The notes under the pieces were generated by a model. It had not been told where the DNA came from. It did not search any database and saw nothing but the letters and a program-made list of their open reading frames with translations. Shown here piece by piece: positions 42,287 to 50,112 of a stretch of 64,000 nt of DNA. The stretch comes from Aeromicrobium yanjiei (GTDB taxonomy: Bacteria; Actinomycetota; Actinomycetes; Propionibacteriales; Nocardioidaceae), in assembly GCF_009649075.1 (NCBI RefSeq), contig NZ_CP045737.1, forward strand, positions 434,001 through 498,000, written 5' to 3'. Both the position numbers and the translations under genes were made by a program. Numbering within the stretch: the first letter of the stretch is position 1; each line of letters opens with the position of its first letter.

Positions 42287-43882
42287 ATGAAGCTCAGCCA
42301 GGTGCTCGGAGGGGTCGGCATAGCGATCGGGGCGGTGGCGGCTCGTGACCTGACACAGAAGAAGCACGCATTGATGCGCAACTTCCCTGTGCTGGCGCAC
42401 GCCCGCTACTGGCTGGAGACGATCGGCCCTGAGCTGCGTCAGTACATCGTGACCAGCAACGACGAGGAACGGCCGTTCAGCCGCGATCAGCGCTCCTGGA
42501 TCTACGCCTCGTCCAAGCAGGAGAACAACTACTCGGGTTTCGGCACCGACAACGACATCGAGCACCTGCCGGGCTACGCGATCATCAAGCACCGGACGTT
42601 CGCCGACTCCCTGCCGCACGATCACGCCGAGAGCACCGGTCTGCCGAGCGCGAAGATCCTCGGCGGACCGCGCGGGCGCGCCAAGGCGTTCCGTCCCGAG
42701 TCGGTCGTGAACGTCTCGGGCATGAGCTTCGGGTCGATGTCGGGCAATGCGATCCAGGCGCTCAACCGGGGAGCGAAGCTCGCAGGGTGCATGCACAACA
42801 CGGGGGAGGGCGGCCTGTCCTCGCACCACCGCCAGGGCGGCGACATCGTCCTGCAGATCGGCACCGCCTACTTCGGGTGCCGCAACGATGACGGCACCTT
42901 CTCGATCGACCGGCTCAAGGACGTCGTGGAGTCGGCGCCGGTCCGGGCGATCGAGATCAAGCTCTCCCAGGGCGCCAAGCCGGGTCTCGGCGGCCTGCTG
43001 CCCGCGGCGAAGGTGACCCGCGAGATCAGCGAGATCCGGGGCATCCCGATGGGCCAGGACTGCGCGAGTCCCTCGCGGCACACCGCCTTCACCGACACCG
43101 ACAGCCTGCTCGACTTCGTCGAGCTCATCGCGGCCGAGACGGGTGTTCCGGTGGGCATCAAGAGCGCGGTGGGCGAGATGGGCTTCTGGTACGACCTCGC
43201 GCGTCACATGTCTCGCCGGGACCGCGGCGTCGACTTCGTGACGATCGACGGCGGCGAGGGCGGCACCGGCGCGTCGCCGCGCATCTTCGCCGACTCGATC
43301 GCCCTGCCGTTCCGCATGGGCTTCTCCCGGGTCTACGGCACGTTCGCCGCCGCGGGCCTGAGCGATGACGTCACCTTCATCGGCTCGGGCAAGCTGGGCC
43401 TTCCCGACAACGCCGTCGTGGCGTTCGCGCTGGGTGCCGACATGGTCAGCGTGGCCCGCGAGGCGATGCTCGCGATCGGCTGCATCCAGTCGCAGAAGTG
43501 CCACACCGACCGCTGCCCGACGGGCGTCGCGACCCAGGACCCGTGGCTGGCCCACGGCCTCGATCCGACCGAGAAGGGTCAGCGGTGCGCCCAGTACGTC
43601 CGGACGTTCCGCAAGGAGCTGGTGAAGGTGTCAGAGGCGGTGGGTGTCGCGCATCCGGGCCTGATCACCCCCGACGACGTGGACATCCTGCAGGGCGACT
43701 ACGAGGCGGTGTCCCTGCGTGCGGCCTACGGCTACGAGGACGGCTGGGGCGCCCTGGGACCGGATCTGGCGCGGCAGATCTCCGAGCTGATGGCGCCCGG
43801 CGGCTCGCGCCCCGAGCGGGACTCGATCGAGCAGGGCGAGGGCGAGAAGCCCCTCGGTCACGACGCCGAGAGCGTCACCTGA
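42287..43882 (+). CDS. FMN-binding glutamate synthase-family protein
   Basis: A 531-aa protein resembling the FMN/central domain of GltB (residues about 105-475): NVSGMSFGSMSGNAIQALNRGA, HNTGEGGLSSHH, IEIKLSQGAKPGLGG, FVTIDGGEGGTGASP and the Cys motif CIQSQKCHTDRCPTG (CxxxxxC type 3Fe-4S ligand). It lacks the amidotransferase domain and has an N-terminal hydrophobic segment, so it may be membrane-associated. The FMN-only class is known but the substrate is not. It converges on the kinase with an 8-nt overlap. Confidence 0.85.
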   Translation: MKLSQVLGGVGIAIGAVAARDLTQKKHALMRNFPVLAHARYWLETIGPELRQYIVTSNDEERPFSRDQRSWIYASSKQENNYSGFGTDNDIEHLPGYAIIKHRTFADSLPHDHAESTGLPSAKILGGPRGRAKAFRPESVVNVSGMSFGSMSGNAIQALNRGAKLAGCMHNTGEGGLSSHHRQGGDIVLQIGTAYFGCRNDDGTFSIDRLKDVVESAPVRAIEIKLSQGAKPGLGGLLPAAKVTREISEIRGIPMGQDCASPSRHTAFTDTDSLLDFVELIAAETGVPVGIKSAVGEMGFWYDLARHMSRRDRGVDFVTIDGGEGGTGASPRIFADSIALPFRMGFSRVYGTFAAAGLSDDVTFIGSGKLGLPDNAVVAFALGADMVSVAREAMLAIGCIQSQKCHTDRCPTGVATQDPWLAHGLDPTEKGQRCAQYVRTFRKELVKVSEAVGVAHPGLITPDDVDILQGDYEAVSLRAAYGYEDGWGALGPDLARQISELMAPGGSRPERDSIEQGEGEKPLGHDAESVT

Positions 43883-45125
43883 CGGCGTCGCTGGCCCGGC
43901 GCCGCCGGTCAGCGCGGGGAAGAAACAGCGCCACGAGGGTCGTCGGGTGGTCACCGACACCGATGAAGCCGCCGAGCGCCTCGGCCCGGGTGGCAGCGTC
44001 GCTGAGACCCGAGACGGCTTCCGTGGGGGAAGCGTGCAGGACGCCGGGCTCGATCACGCGCGACCCCTCGTCGTGCACGCGGAAGCGGAAGTGGGTGCTG
44101 TCGGGGAAGATCTCGATCGTGACGGTGCCCGATCCGTGCAGCAGGGCGTTCTCGATCAGGATGTCGACGACGGCGTCGATCGCCTCGCGGGCGGCCCACA
44201 CCATCGCGGGATCCTGCGTGGGCAGCACCGTGATCTCGCGGCCGGCTGCCTCTGCCTGAGCCGACCAGCGCTTCGCGGCGTCGGTGGCCACGGTGGCGAG
44301 GTCGACGGTCGAGCCCCGGTTCTTGCGTCGATCGCCACCGCTCTCGAGCAGCGCCGTCACGACACCGCTCAGCCGGTCGACCTGGGTCAGGCTGTGCTGC
44401 AGCTCGTCGGCGACCGCGGGCGGGGTCTCGGGCCACAGCGTCAGGTCCTCGAGCGAGAGCCGCAGCGCCGTGATGGGCGTGCGGAGCTCGTGTGACGCGA
44501 CGACCGCGAGATTGCGCTCGCGACGCACCAGCTCGTCGAGCTGACCGGCGGCGCTGCGCAGAGCGTCGCCCAGCTCGGCCGCCTCCCGCATGTTGGACCT
44601 GTGCACAGGGGCGTCGAAGTGTCCCTCACCGATGCGCTTCGCGTCCTCCGCCAGCCGGCGGAAGGGGTAGGCGAAGCGCTGGGCGAGCAGCCAGCCGATC
44701 ACTGCTGCCAGCACGGCAAGTGCGAGGCCCACGAGCACCAGCGACCACAGGGCGTCCGACACACGACCCGCGCTGACGGAGGCCTGCTGCGTCAGGATGA
44801 CCCGGGCCCCGGTGTCGGCGACGGGTCGGGTCGCGGAGATGTCGTCCTCGTCACGGGCGGCCGTGCGGGTGCTGATGCGAGTGCCGTCCTCGGCCATGTA
44901 CGTGAGGGTCTGCCCCTCCTGGGTCAGCTGGTCCAGGAACGCGGGCGTGATCTCGTCGGGCCCGCGGGCCGCCACCGCGACAGCCACGAGATCGGCCGAC
45001 TCGCTGACGGACTCGCGCTCCTGGTCCTGGACGAGGTTGGCGGTGGAGTAGGCCCGCACGACGCCGAAGACGGCGATCATCCCGACGGTCATCGCGACGA
45101 GCGTCACCATCAGGCGTTCACGCAT
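43875..45125 (-). CDS. Sensor histidine kinase of the fibre locus
   Basis: A 416-aa two-TM kinase: TM1 (residues about 7-25), an extracytoplasmic sensor of about 90 residues, TM2 (about 128-150), HAMP, the SHELRTP dimerisation motif with His212, and an HATPase domain with IENALLHGSGTV (N box). The G boxes look short and irregular (VHDEGS, DAATRAEALGGFIG), so ATP binding may be atypical. It overlaps the response regulator gene by 8 nt, and the pair ends the Ig-like protein transcript. Confidence 0.85.
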   Translation of the reverse strand: MRERLMVTLVAMTVGMIAVFGVVRAYSTANLVQDQERESVSESADLVAVAVAARGPDEITPAFLDQLTQEGQTLTYMAEDGTRISTRTAARDEDDISATRPVADTGARVILTQQASVSAGRVSDALWSLVLVGLALAVLAAVIGWLLAQRFAYPFRRLAEDAKRIGEGHFDAPVHRSNMREAAELGDALRSAAGQLDELVRRERNLAVVASHELRTPITALRLSLEDLTLWPETPPAVADELQHSLTQVDRLSGVVTALLESGGDRRKNRGSTVDLATVATDAAKRWSAQAEAAGREITVLPTQDPAMVWAAREAIDAVVDILIENALLHGSGTVTIEIFPDSTHFRFRVHDEGSRVIEPGVLHASPTEAVSGLSDAATRAEALGGFIGVGDHPTTLVALFLPRADRRRRASDAVR

Positions 45126-45873
45126 CGGCGGTGCTCTCCAGCCTGAACCCGACGCCGCGGACCGTCACGATGCGAGACGAGGTGCCGCTCTCCTCGAGCT
45201 TTTGCCGCAGACGCCCGATCGTCGTGTCGAGCGTCTTGGTCGAGCCGAACCAGTTCTCGTCCCAGACGTCGTCCATGACCCGCTCGCGGGTGAACACCGC
45301 GCCGGGGGTGGACTGCAGGAGCGCGAGGACGTCGAACTCCTTGGCCGTGACGGCCAGCTCGGCGGCGCCGACCCAGACGCGGCGAGCATCGGTGTCGACC
45401 CGCAGGGCGCCGGCGTCGTCGGTGGCTGCTGCGGGCGCGGGCGGGGCAGGCGCAGCCGGGGTGGCTGCCGGCGCCGGCGCATCGGCTGCCGCGGGGGCCG
45501 CACGCCGGAGCAGGGCACGGGCGCGGGCCAGCAGCTCGGCGAGGCCGAACGGCTTGGCCAGGTAGTCGTCGGCGCCCACGTCGAGGCCCACGACGCGGTC
45601 GAGCTCGCCGCCGCGGGCCGTCAGGATCAGCACGCCGCCCCCATAGCCTCCCGCGCGGATGCGACGGCACACCTCCAGCCCGTCGATGTCCGGCAGGCCG
45701 AGATCCAGGAGCACGAGATCGACGTCGCCGGCCTGGACCCGGTCGATCGCTGGGAGGCCGGCCGAGGCGCGTTGGACCGAGTAGCCCTCACGCTCGAGGG
45801 TGCGGATGAGGGGAGCGGCGATCTGGTCGTCGTCCTCGACGAGCAGCACGAGGTGGGGCATCTCACGAAGCAT
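45118..45873 (-). CDS. OmpR-family response regulator with Ala/Pro linker
   Basis: A 251-aa protein: receiver domain (residues about 7-122) with acidic pair EDDD, phospho-acceptor Asp57 and KPF; an Ala/Pro-rich linker (about 128-155); and a winged-helix DNA-binding domain (about 160-248) with RERVMDDVWDEN and TTIGRLRQKLE. OmpR/PhoB-type dimers bind direct repeats about 11 bp apart, which fits the arrays at 48087 and 50028. It overlaps the upstream membrane-protein stop by 11 nt. Confidence 0.9.
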   Translation of the reverse strand: MLREMPHLVLLVEDDDQIAAPLIRTLEREGYSVQRASAGLPAIDRVQAGDVDLVLLDLGLPDIDGLEVCRRIRAGGYGGGVLILTARGGELDRVVGLDVGADDYLAKPFGLAELLARARALLRRAAPAAADAPAPAATPAAPAPPAPAAATDDAGALRVDTDARRVWVGAAELAVTAKEFDVLALLQSTPGAVFTRERVMDDVWDENWFGSTKTLDTTIGRLRQKLEESGTSSRIVTVRGVGFRLESTADA

Positions 45874-46255
45874 ACGGTGACCGCGTGTCCGGGCCGGCGG
45901 TCGTGCGTGGCCGGTCCGCGACGAGCAGGCCGATCACCGCTATCGACAGTGCGAGGACGAGGACGCCCAACGGGCTGACCGTCTGGACGTCCTGTCCGGG
46001 CAGGCCGATCGTCGACGTGAGGGCGGCGCCGGCTCCGCTCACGGCCGCCATCAGTCCCAGCACGAGGCGCGATTCCCACGTGCTGCTGCGATGCAGCCAG
46101 TACGCGGCGACCGTCGTCATCAGGACGAGCGCCATCAGCAGCACCTCGATGTATGTCTCGGGCTGGGTCAGCCCACCACGAAGCAGCTGGACGAGGACCA
46201 GCAGGGCCGCGGCCATCGTGGCACCCCGCGAGCGGGTGGTGTGCTCCATGCGCAT
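45863..46255 (-). CDS. Small membrane protein of the fibre locus
   Basis: A 130-aa protein with four probable TM helices and a short charged N-terminus. Its ATG overlaps the Ig-like protein stop by 1 nt (TGATG), and its stop lies inside the response-regulator start. The overlaps show that it is translated as part of the operon. No family is recognised; an export, anchoring or signalling role for the Ig-like protein is conceivable. Confidence 0.75.
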   Translation of the reverse strand: MRMEHTTRSRGATMAAALLVLVQLLRGGLTQPETYIEVLLMALVLMTTVAAYWLHRSSTWESRLVLGLMAAVSGAGAALTSTIGLPGQDVQTVSPLGVLVLALSIAVIGLLVADRPRTTAGPDTRSPYAS

Positions 46256-48063
46256 CAGAAGTCCACGTCCGTCGGGCCGGACTCGGTCACGGTGCTCGTG
46301 CTGATCGGGTTGCCCGCCAGGTCGAGGATCGAGGACGACGGGCTCCACACCATGTCGGCGGCCTTCGCCGTGCCGGCGGCCGAGTAAGGGGAGGAGTCGA
46401 GCCGGATCGTCACGACCGTGCGGGCTCCGCCGTCGGTGAGGGTCGTCGCGCTCATCGTCACGCGAGCGCTGGTGGCGAGGAGGAAGAAGTCCTCGTTGAG
46501 GGCGACGGTGCCCAGATCGGCATTGCCCGGACCGGAGACGTCGAGCACGTCGTTGCCGCCCCACCAGCTCGCGTTGCTGAACTGGACCGAGCCCGACGTC
46601 GCCGTCCCGGACCAACCCGCGTAGATCGAGCTGAGATCCATCTGCTCGCTGAACGTGTAGACGATGGTGTCCCCGGCGTCGACTTTGCCGTTCGTCCCGC
46701 CGTTGGTGGTCTGGATGTCGACACCCTTGCCACGCGTGTTGTCGATCGTGCGATCGGTGACGACGGCGGAGGGGGTCTGGACGCCGGCCGAGTCGGTCAC
46801 GACTGCGCGCAGGTCGTACGCGCCGTCGGGGAGGCCGGCCGTGGCGAATGAGCAGCTGTACGGCGAGGTGGTGTCGGTGCAGATGTCGGTCCAGGTGCCG
46901 GCGCCGGCGGGCGAGCGCTGGAACTTGACCGAGGCGATCGTCCCGGTCGACTTGGCCTGGGCGTCCAGCGTGACCGTGCCGCGCAGGTGGGGGCGGGGCG
47001 CCGTGAGGGTGACCGAGGAGACCGTGTTCTGCACGACGCGCCCTGCCGTCGGCGCTGAGGTCGTGGTGTTGCCGGCCTTGTCGGTGGCGACGGCGCGGAA
47101 CGTGTAGGTGCCGTTCGCGAGGGTGTTGGTGTCGGCGGCGCAGCTGGCCGGGAGGCTCGTCGCGGTGCACAGATCGGTCCAGGTGCTGCCCGACCCGGCC
47201 TGGACGACCACCTTGGCGATGCCCGAGCGCTCGTCACTGGCACCGGCGGCGAAGGTCTTGGTGCCCTTCAGGGGGGTGCCCGGGTCGGTCATCGTGACGA
47301 CCGGAGCGATGTTGTCGACGACCACGCGGCTGACCACGGGCGATGCGAACGTCGCGGTGCCGGCCACGGCGACGGCGCGCAGGTCGTACGTCCCGCCGGG
47401 GACGGCGCTGGTGTCGACGGAGCAGGTGTAGGGCGCGGTGGTCGAGGAGCAGGCCGTGGCCCAGCTCGTGCTGCCCGTGGGGGCGAACTCGATCCTCACC
47501 GAGGAGATCGTGACGCCGCCCTGGTTGCTGACGCCGACCGTGGTGCTCACGGTGCCCCGCAGGAAGTCGCCCGGGCGGGGCAGCGAGACCGTGAGGTTGT
47601 TGGCGACGGTGGCGCGGAACGTCGTGGAGGTCGCGGTGTTGCCGGCGCGGTCGACGGCCGTGGCTCGCAGGTCGTAGGAGCCGTCGGCGTCCGGGAGCGT
47701 GTTCCAGTCACAGGCGTACGGGGCGGTCCTCGCGGTGCAGACCGTCGTCCAGGTGGAGCTGCCGGCGGCGGCCCGCTGGATCGTGACGCGGTCGATGCCG
47801 GTGACGTCGTCCTGCGCGGGGGCCGCGATCGTCGTCATGCCCTTGACGGTGGGGCTCGGGGTGGAGACCGTGACGGACGGCGGCGTCCAGTCGGCCGCGG
47901 CGGTGACGGTGCTGGTCGAGCCGGTGCGGGAGACGAACGACGCGGAGGACGAGCCGGTCACGGCGACCGAGGCGACGACGGCGACCAGGGCGCCGACGGC
48001 CCAGGGCAGCCGGCGGGTCAGGGAGGTCCCCTGCTGCCGGTGCCGTGCGTGCGTCGAGCTCAT
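46255..48063 (-). CDS. Secreted protein with four Ig-like repeats
   Basis: A 602-aa protein with a long basic N-region and signal/anchor (residues about 1-42), then four Ig-like repeats of about 90 residues (about 60-150, 155-245, 248-338 and 340-430). Each has a Cys pair (TVCTA/YACDW, TACSS/YTCSV, DLCTA/ASCAA, DICTD/YSCSF). A unique C-terminal domain of about 150 residues follows (TYTFSEQMDLSSI-type, shown as YTFSEQMDL). There is no sortase motif at the end. The start lies at or near the predicted transcription start, so the mRNA may be leaderless. Confidence 0.82.
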   Translation of the reverse strand: MSSTHARHRQQGTSLTRRLPWAVGALVAVVASVAVTGSSSASFVSRTGSTSTVTAAADWTPPSVTVSTPSPTVKGMTTIAAPAQDDVTGIDRVTIQRAAAGSSTWTTVCTARTAPYACDWNTLPDADGSYDLRATAVDRAGNTATSTTFRATVANNLTVSLPRPGDFLRGTVSTTVGVSNQGGVTISSVRIEFAPTGSTSWATACSSTTAPYTCSVDTSAVPGGTYDLRAVAVAGTATFASPVVSRVVVDNIAPVVTMTDPGTPLKGTKTFAAGASDERSGIAKVVVQAGSGSTWTDLCTATSLPASCAADTNTLANGTYTFRAVATDKAGNTTTSAPTAGRVVQNTVSSVTLTAPRPHLRGTVTLDAQAKSTGTIASVKFQRSPAGAGTWTDICTDTTSPYSCSFATAGLPDGAYDLRAVVTDSAGVQTPSAVVTDRTIDNTRGKGVDIQTTNGGTNGKVDAGDTIVYTFSEQMDLSSIYAGWSGTATSGSVQFSNASWWGGNDVLDVSGPGNADLGTVALNEDFFLLATSARVTMSATTLTDGGARTVVTIRLDSSPYSAAGTAKAADMVWSPSSSILDLAGNPISTSTVTESGPTDVDF

Positions 48064-48069
48064 GACTCA

Positions 48070-48075
48070 ACTCTA
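48070..48075 (-). promoter_or_regulatory. -10-like hexamer of the Ig-like protein promoter
   Basis: TAGAGT on the minus strand, 11 bp from the end of the 11-bp repeat array and 6 nt from the start codon. This is the same spacing as at the other array promoter. Confidence 0.5.
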
Positions 48076-48086
48076 GGAAGGGACGA

Positions 48087-48130
48087 TCCACGTGATCTCC
48101 ACACGAATGCCTCAGGACCTCCACATCTGC
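48087..48130 (-). promoter_or_regulatory. Array B: four 11-bp direct repeats upstream of the Ig-like gene
   Basis: Plus-strand units are TCCACGTGATC (48087), TCCACACGAAT (48098), GCCTCAGGACC (48109) and TCCACATCTGC (48120). Three start with TCCAC, and the third is degenerate as in array A. It sits where an activator of the PhoB/OmpR class would bind. Confidence 0.75.
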
Positions 48131-48140
48131 GCGAACGACA

Positions 48141-48172
48141 ACGTGCCGCCGACCAGGTGGTCGGCGGCACGT
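48141..48172 (-). terminator. Terminator hairpin after calY2
   Basis: A perfect 15-bp stem (ACGTGCCGCCGACCA / TGGTCGGCGGCACGT) with a GG loop lies about 40 nt after the second CalY gene and just before array B. The tract after it on the minus strand includes TTGTCGTT. It separates the two transcription units. Confidence 0.75.
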
Positions 48173-48209
48173 CGTCGAGCGGGCCGGGGGTGCCCGCAAG
48201 CTGGGGGGA

Positions 48210-48725
48210 CTACTCGTCGCTCGTGGCGGCGTCGGCCTCGACCGAGCTCCACTCGAAGGCCGCGGCGGCGGTCCGGCCCTGGGCCCGGTTGGTCGCACGG
48301 CGGTCGAGCTCGACCGTGAACGAGTAGTCGGTGGCGGCGCCTGGGCCCATGAGGCCCAGGTCGGTCAGGGCCCCGTCCGCGAGACCGCCGAACGTGCCGG
48401 CGTAGATCACGCGTCGAGCGGTGGTGTCGGTGATGACCATCGACAGGCTGCGGCCGAATGCGTTGGTCGATTCGGTCTCGACGAGGCGGAACCGCGCGGG
48501 CACCGAGGCGGTGTTCGTGATCGTCAGGCCTCCCCTGACGACGTCACCGGGCTGGAGGTTGCTCGCGTCGAAGATCGCGGCCCGTGACCTGGAGTTGCTC
48601 TGCGTCAGGGGCCCGGAGGTGGCGGAGCTGATCGTGGTCGCGCTGACCGAGGTGTACGTGGCGCCCGATCCCACCGCGAGCGCGCCGCCGGCGACCACCG
48701 TGGCGAGCGGAGCGAGGATCTTCAT
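48210..48725 (-). CDS. CalY/TasA-like fibre protein 2
   Basis: A 171-aa protein with N-terminal signal MKILAPLATVVAGGALAVGSG, then the CalY/TasA-type beta-fold: FDASNLQPGDVVRGGLTITNTASVPARF, VIYAGTFGGLADG and FEWSSVEAD at the end. ATG at 48725 is chosen over GTG at 48734 because it matches the paralogue's start and exact length (171 aa). CalY/TasA proteins form extracellular fibres after cleavage by a SipW-type peptidase, which is encoded next to it. Assignment is by pattern, not by search. Confidence 0.78.
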   Translation of the reverse strand: MKILAPLATVVAGGALAVGSGATYTSVSATTISSATSGPLTQSNSRSRAAIFDASNLQPGDVVRGGLTITNTASVPARFRLVETESTNAFGRSLSMVITDTTARRVIYAGTFGGLADGALTDLGLMGPGAATDYSFTVELDRRATNRAQGRTAAAAFEWSSVEADAATSDE

Positions 48726-48772
48726 GGTCCTCACGAGATGAGTCCTGGGGTGATCGTCATGACCGGTCCGGA

Positions 48773-49375
48773 TCAGGCGGAGTGTGCGGGCTCACGGACG
48801 GGGCCCGTGACAGCTCGCGGCCCGTCCTCGCGGCGGCCACCGATGGCGCGAGCGAGCTCGACCAGCGCGGCCAGGGCGATGAGCGCCGCCGGGATGCCGA
48901 TGACCACCATGCGGATCTCCCGGTCGGCCAGGGCCACGAAGACCCAGCCGAGGTGCGGGACGGTGTGGCGTACGACCGGCTGCTCGCCCTCGGTCAGGCT
49001 GAACTTCCACGGATCGGGGTCCGGGTTGGCGTCGCCCTGGGTCTGGAGCTGGCGGACGCCGGTCTTCAACGTGGTGTCCTTGATGATGCGGTGCGTCACA
49101 AGGGTCGTCACGCCGCTGTCGGCGGGTGGGAGGTACGTGATGACGTCCCCGACCTTGAGCTCGTCCACCGGGACGGGCTCCTCGAAGGCGATCGCACCCT
49201 TCTCGAACGTTCCCGACATCGAGCCGCCCGTGATCACGTAGCGCTCGTAGCCGAACAGGCTCGGCGCGAGGTACGCGACGCCGGCCAGGGTGGCGAGGAT
49301 CGACAGGAGCGTGACCAGGCCGGAGCCGACGCGGGCAGCGGTGCTGCGGCGGGGGCGGCTGTGCTTGCGGCTCAT
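48773..49375 (-). CDS. ER-type (SipW-like) signal peptidase I
   Basis: A 200-aa protein: TM helix 1 (residues about 18-40), GGSMSGTF with catalytic Ser52, VTHRI with His95 in place of the Lys of classical LepB, QGDANPDPDP, and a C-terminal TM helix (about 152-175). The Ser-His arrangement is the signature of ER/archaeal/SipW peptidases. SipW processes TasA/CalY in Bacillus, and here the gene sits between two CalY-like genes. I infer that it is dedicated to both. A hairpin separates it from calY1. Confidence 0.88.
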   Translation of the reverse strand: MSRKHSRPRRSTAARVGSGLVTLLSILATLAGVAYLAPSLFGYERYVITGGSMSGTFEKGAIAFEEPVPVDELKVGDVITYLPPADSGVTTLVTHRIIKDTTLKTGVRQLQTQGDANPDPDPWKFSLTEGEQPVVRHTVPHLGWVFVALADREIRMVVIGIPAALIALAALVELARAIGGRREDGPRAVTGPVREPAHSA

Positions 49376-49417
49376 GAGCGTGTCCTGTCGAGGTGTGCGG
49401 GTCGAGATGGCGGGGGC

Positions 49418-49438
49418 GGGGCGCCGTCACGGCGCCCC
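49418..49438 (-). terminator. Intercistronic hairpin after calY1
   Basis: A perfect 9-bp stem GGGGCGCCG / CGGCGCCCC with a TCA loop, between calY1 and the signal peptidase. It lacks a T-run and is likely partial, allowing more calY1 than downstream mRNA. Confidence 0.55.
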
Positions 49439-49444
49439 GGCGTG

Positions 49445-49960
49445 TCAGCTGGCGGGGTTCTCGACCTGCACCGAGTCCCACTGGAAGGCGGCGGTGGCGA
49501 CCTTGCCCTGGTCGTCGTTCGGGGCGGACGCGGCGAGCTTGGCGCTGAACGTGTAGCTGTTGGCAGCCTTGGGAGCGACCTCGCCGAGATCGGTCTTCAC
49601 GCCGTCCACCAGATCGCCGAACGGGCCGCTGAAGACGACCTTGTTGGTCGTGGTGTTGGTGATGACCATCGTCATGCTGCTGGCCGCGAACGTGTTGGTG
49701 GACGCGGTCTCGGTGAGCGAGAACTTGGCGGGCAGCGAGCCGGTGTTGGTGATCGTGAGCGAGCCGGTGGCCGTGTCGCCGGGCTTGATGTCGGTGGCGG
49801 TGAAGATCGCTGCCTTGTCCTTCGAGTTGGTCTGCGACAGGGTGCCCGCGGTGACCGAGCTGATCGTGTTGGCGCTCGTCGAGGTGAACGTGGCGCCTGA
49901 TCCGACCGCGACCGCGCCGGCGGCGACGAGGGTGGCGAGGGGGAGGAGGATCTTCTTCAT
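49445..49960 (-). CDS. CalY/TasA-like fibre protein 1
   Basis: A 171-aa paralogue of the protein at 48210 and of the same length: MKKILLPLATLVAAGAVAVGSG (signal), then KPGDTATGSLTITNTGSLPAKF, KVVFSGPFGDLVDG and AFQWDSVQ at the end. It is Ser/Thr-rich with no Cys, as expected for a fibre subunit. It is the first gene after array A and has an AAGGA site before the ATG. The following hairpin suggests that it is made in excess. Peptidase recognition was not modelled. Confidence 0.8.
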   Translation of the reverse strand: MKKILLPLATLVAAGAVAVGSGATFTSTSANTISSVTAGTLSQTNSKDKAAIFTATDIKPGDTATGSLTITNTGSLPAKFSLTETASTNTFAASSMTMVITNTTTNKVVFSGPFGDLVDGVKTDLGEVAPKAANSYTFSAKLAASAPNDDQGKVATAAFQWDSVQVENPAS

Positions 49961-50010
49961 GGTGTGTCCTTGGGAGGTAGTGGCGAGGCGCTGCGTTGGC
50001 TTGTGACCTC

Positions 50011-50016
50011 AACCTA
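50011..50016 (-). promoter_or_regulatory. -10-like hexamer of the calY1 promoter
   Basis: TAGGTT on the minus strand, 11 bp from the proximal end of array A. The predicted start near 50004 leaves a leader of about 44 nt. Confidence 0.5.
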
Positions 50017-50027
50017 TTGAGCCGCGA

Positions 50028-50071
50028 TCCACACGATCTCCACACAACGTCCTCACGCACTCCACAGTTCG
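50028..50071 (-). promoter_or_regulatory. Array A: four 11-bp direct repeats upstream of calY1
   Basis: Plus-strand units are TCCACACGATC (50028), TCCACACAACG (50039), TCCTCACGCAC (50050) and TCCACAGTTCG (50061). No -35 hexamer is apparent between array and -10, as in activator-dependent promoters. The same layout is present at 48087. Confidence 0.78.
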
Positions 50072-50112
50072 GCACCAGCTGCCGGGGAGCTCCACAGTCC
50101 CGGAGCGGGACC

